This document shows, one piece after another, positions 14,436-14,641 of a stretch of DNA of 14,641 nt. The stretch's first letter is position 1; each line of letters starts with the position of its first letter. The translations under genes were made by a program, and so were the position numbers. Location: NCBI GenBank assembly GCA_031400955.1, contig JANNQW010000352.1, positions 1-14,641 of the forward strand. The letters run 5' to 3'. The DNA is from VFKE01 sp031400955 (GTDB lineage: Bacteria > Verrucomicrobiota > Verrucomicrobiia > Verrucomicrobiales > Verrucomicrobiaceae). The notes beneath the pieces are model-generated. The model was not told the origin of the DNA and did not search any database. It saw only the letters and a program-made list of their open reading frames with translations.

Positions 14436-14641
14436 ATGGCCAAAAAACGGCGATCACAACCCCGGGCGCCCAAGGTGTGTCCCGTGTGCGGTGCGGACGT
14501 TCATCCGAACGCCCTGGCTTGCCGCGAATGCGGAGCAGACCACAACTCCGGTTGGCGGGAGGACGCTGACACGTATGATGGCATCGACCTGCCGGACGAT
14601 GAGTTCGACTACGACGAGTTCACGCGACGCGAGTTCGGTCA
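14436..14641 (+). CDS. Zinc-ribbon protein (partial, 3' end outside window)
   Basis: The frame is open from the ATG at 14436 to the window end, giving 68 residues. After a basic start (MAKKRRSQPR) comes a four-cysteine zinc ribbon: CPVCG with C15 and C18, and CRECG with C29 and C32. An acidic, aromatic region follows (residues 40-67, with DDEFDYDEF and RREFG). I have the impression that small proteins with this layout are common in Verrucomicrobiota and relatives, but the function is unknown. It diverges from the nitroreductase across a 98-bp gap. The cysteine pattern makes the coding call firm; full length cannot be seen. Confidence 0.75.
   Translation, partial: MAKKRRSQPRAPKVCPVCGADVHPNALACRECGADHNSGWREDADTYDGIDLPDDEFDYDEFTRREFG

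Noticed and set aside
1..14641. CRISPR array, insertion sequence, prophage or defence cluster
   Set aside because: No regularly spaced repeats, transposase or integrase motifs, or phage structural genes seen on either strand; the only accessory system is vapBC.

Overview
The window is a gene-dense, GC-rich bacterial chromosomal segment, mostly housekeeping genes with a few accessory ones. The gene families (a YugP-like Zn peptidase, stand-alone gatCA, an AlgI/AlgJ-like pair, a two-domain ABC-2 permease, a zinc-ribbon protein with an acidic tail) and an almost complete absence of Shine-Dalgarno sequences fit a Verrucomicrobiota-type (PVC group) bacterium. That assignment is an inference from recognised families; no rRNA or other phylogenetic marker is present.

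Layout. (1) 1-670: a YugP-like membrane Zn-metallopeptidase on the minus strand, cut by the window edge, diverging from (2) 741-1369: a vapB-vapC type II toxin-antitoxin pair with an ATGA overlap. (3) 1461-5032: a five-gene minus-strand run, in transcription order a tail-anchored coiled-coil protein, a small tail-anchored basic protein, gatC, gatA and a short lipoprotein. (4) 5119-6795: a large ABC-2 type permease without an ATPase beside it, also minus strand. (5) 6796-7006: a divergent control region with a perfect 8-bp-arm inverted repeat, leading to (6) 7007-8809: a SEL1-repeat protein closed by a good intrinsic terminator. (7) 8938-9224: tRNA-Ala(GGC) and tRNA-Gly(GCC), convergent, both with encoded CCA. 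(8) 9311-10111: stand-alone trpC, tail to tail with (9) 10119-13296: an algI-like MBOAT acyltransferase followed by an AlgJ/AlgX-like SGNH protein, a two-gene module for O-acetylating an exported polymer. (10) 13425-14337: a YdjA-like nitroreductase followed after 1 nt by a short DUF456 membrane protein. (11) 14436 to the end: a divergent zinc-ribbon protein cut by the window edge.

How genes work together. gatC and gatA are two of the three subunits of the tRNA-dependent amidotransferase; gatB is not here. The MBOAT and SGNH proteins form the usual membrane acyl-transfer plus periplasmic transferase pair. VapB neutralises the VapC RNase. The most unusual signals are in non-coding sequence: TTGACA/TTGACT-like boxes placed 35-36 nt before several start codons (candidate leaderless transcripts), a 20-bp pyrimidine element repeated 19/20 between gatC-gatA and between algI-algJ, an 11-bp-spaced direct repeat over the vapB start, and an inverted repeat upstream of the SEL1 gene. 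I saw no convincing new defence system, CRISPR array, insertion sequence or prophage.
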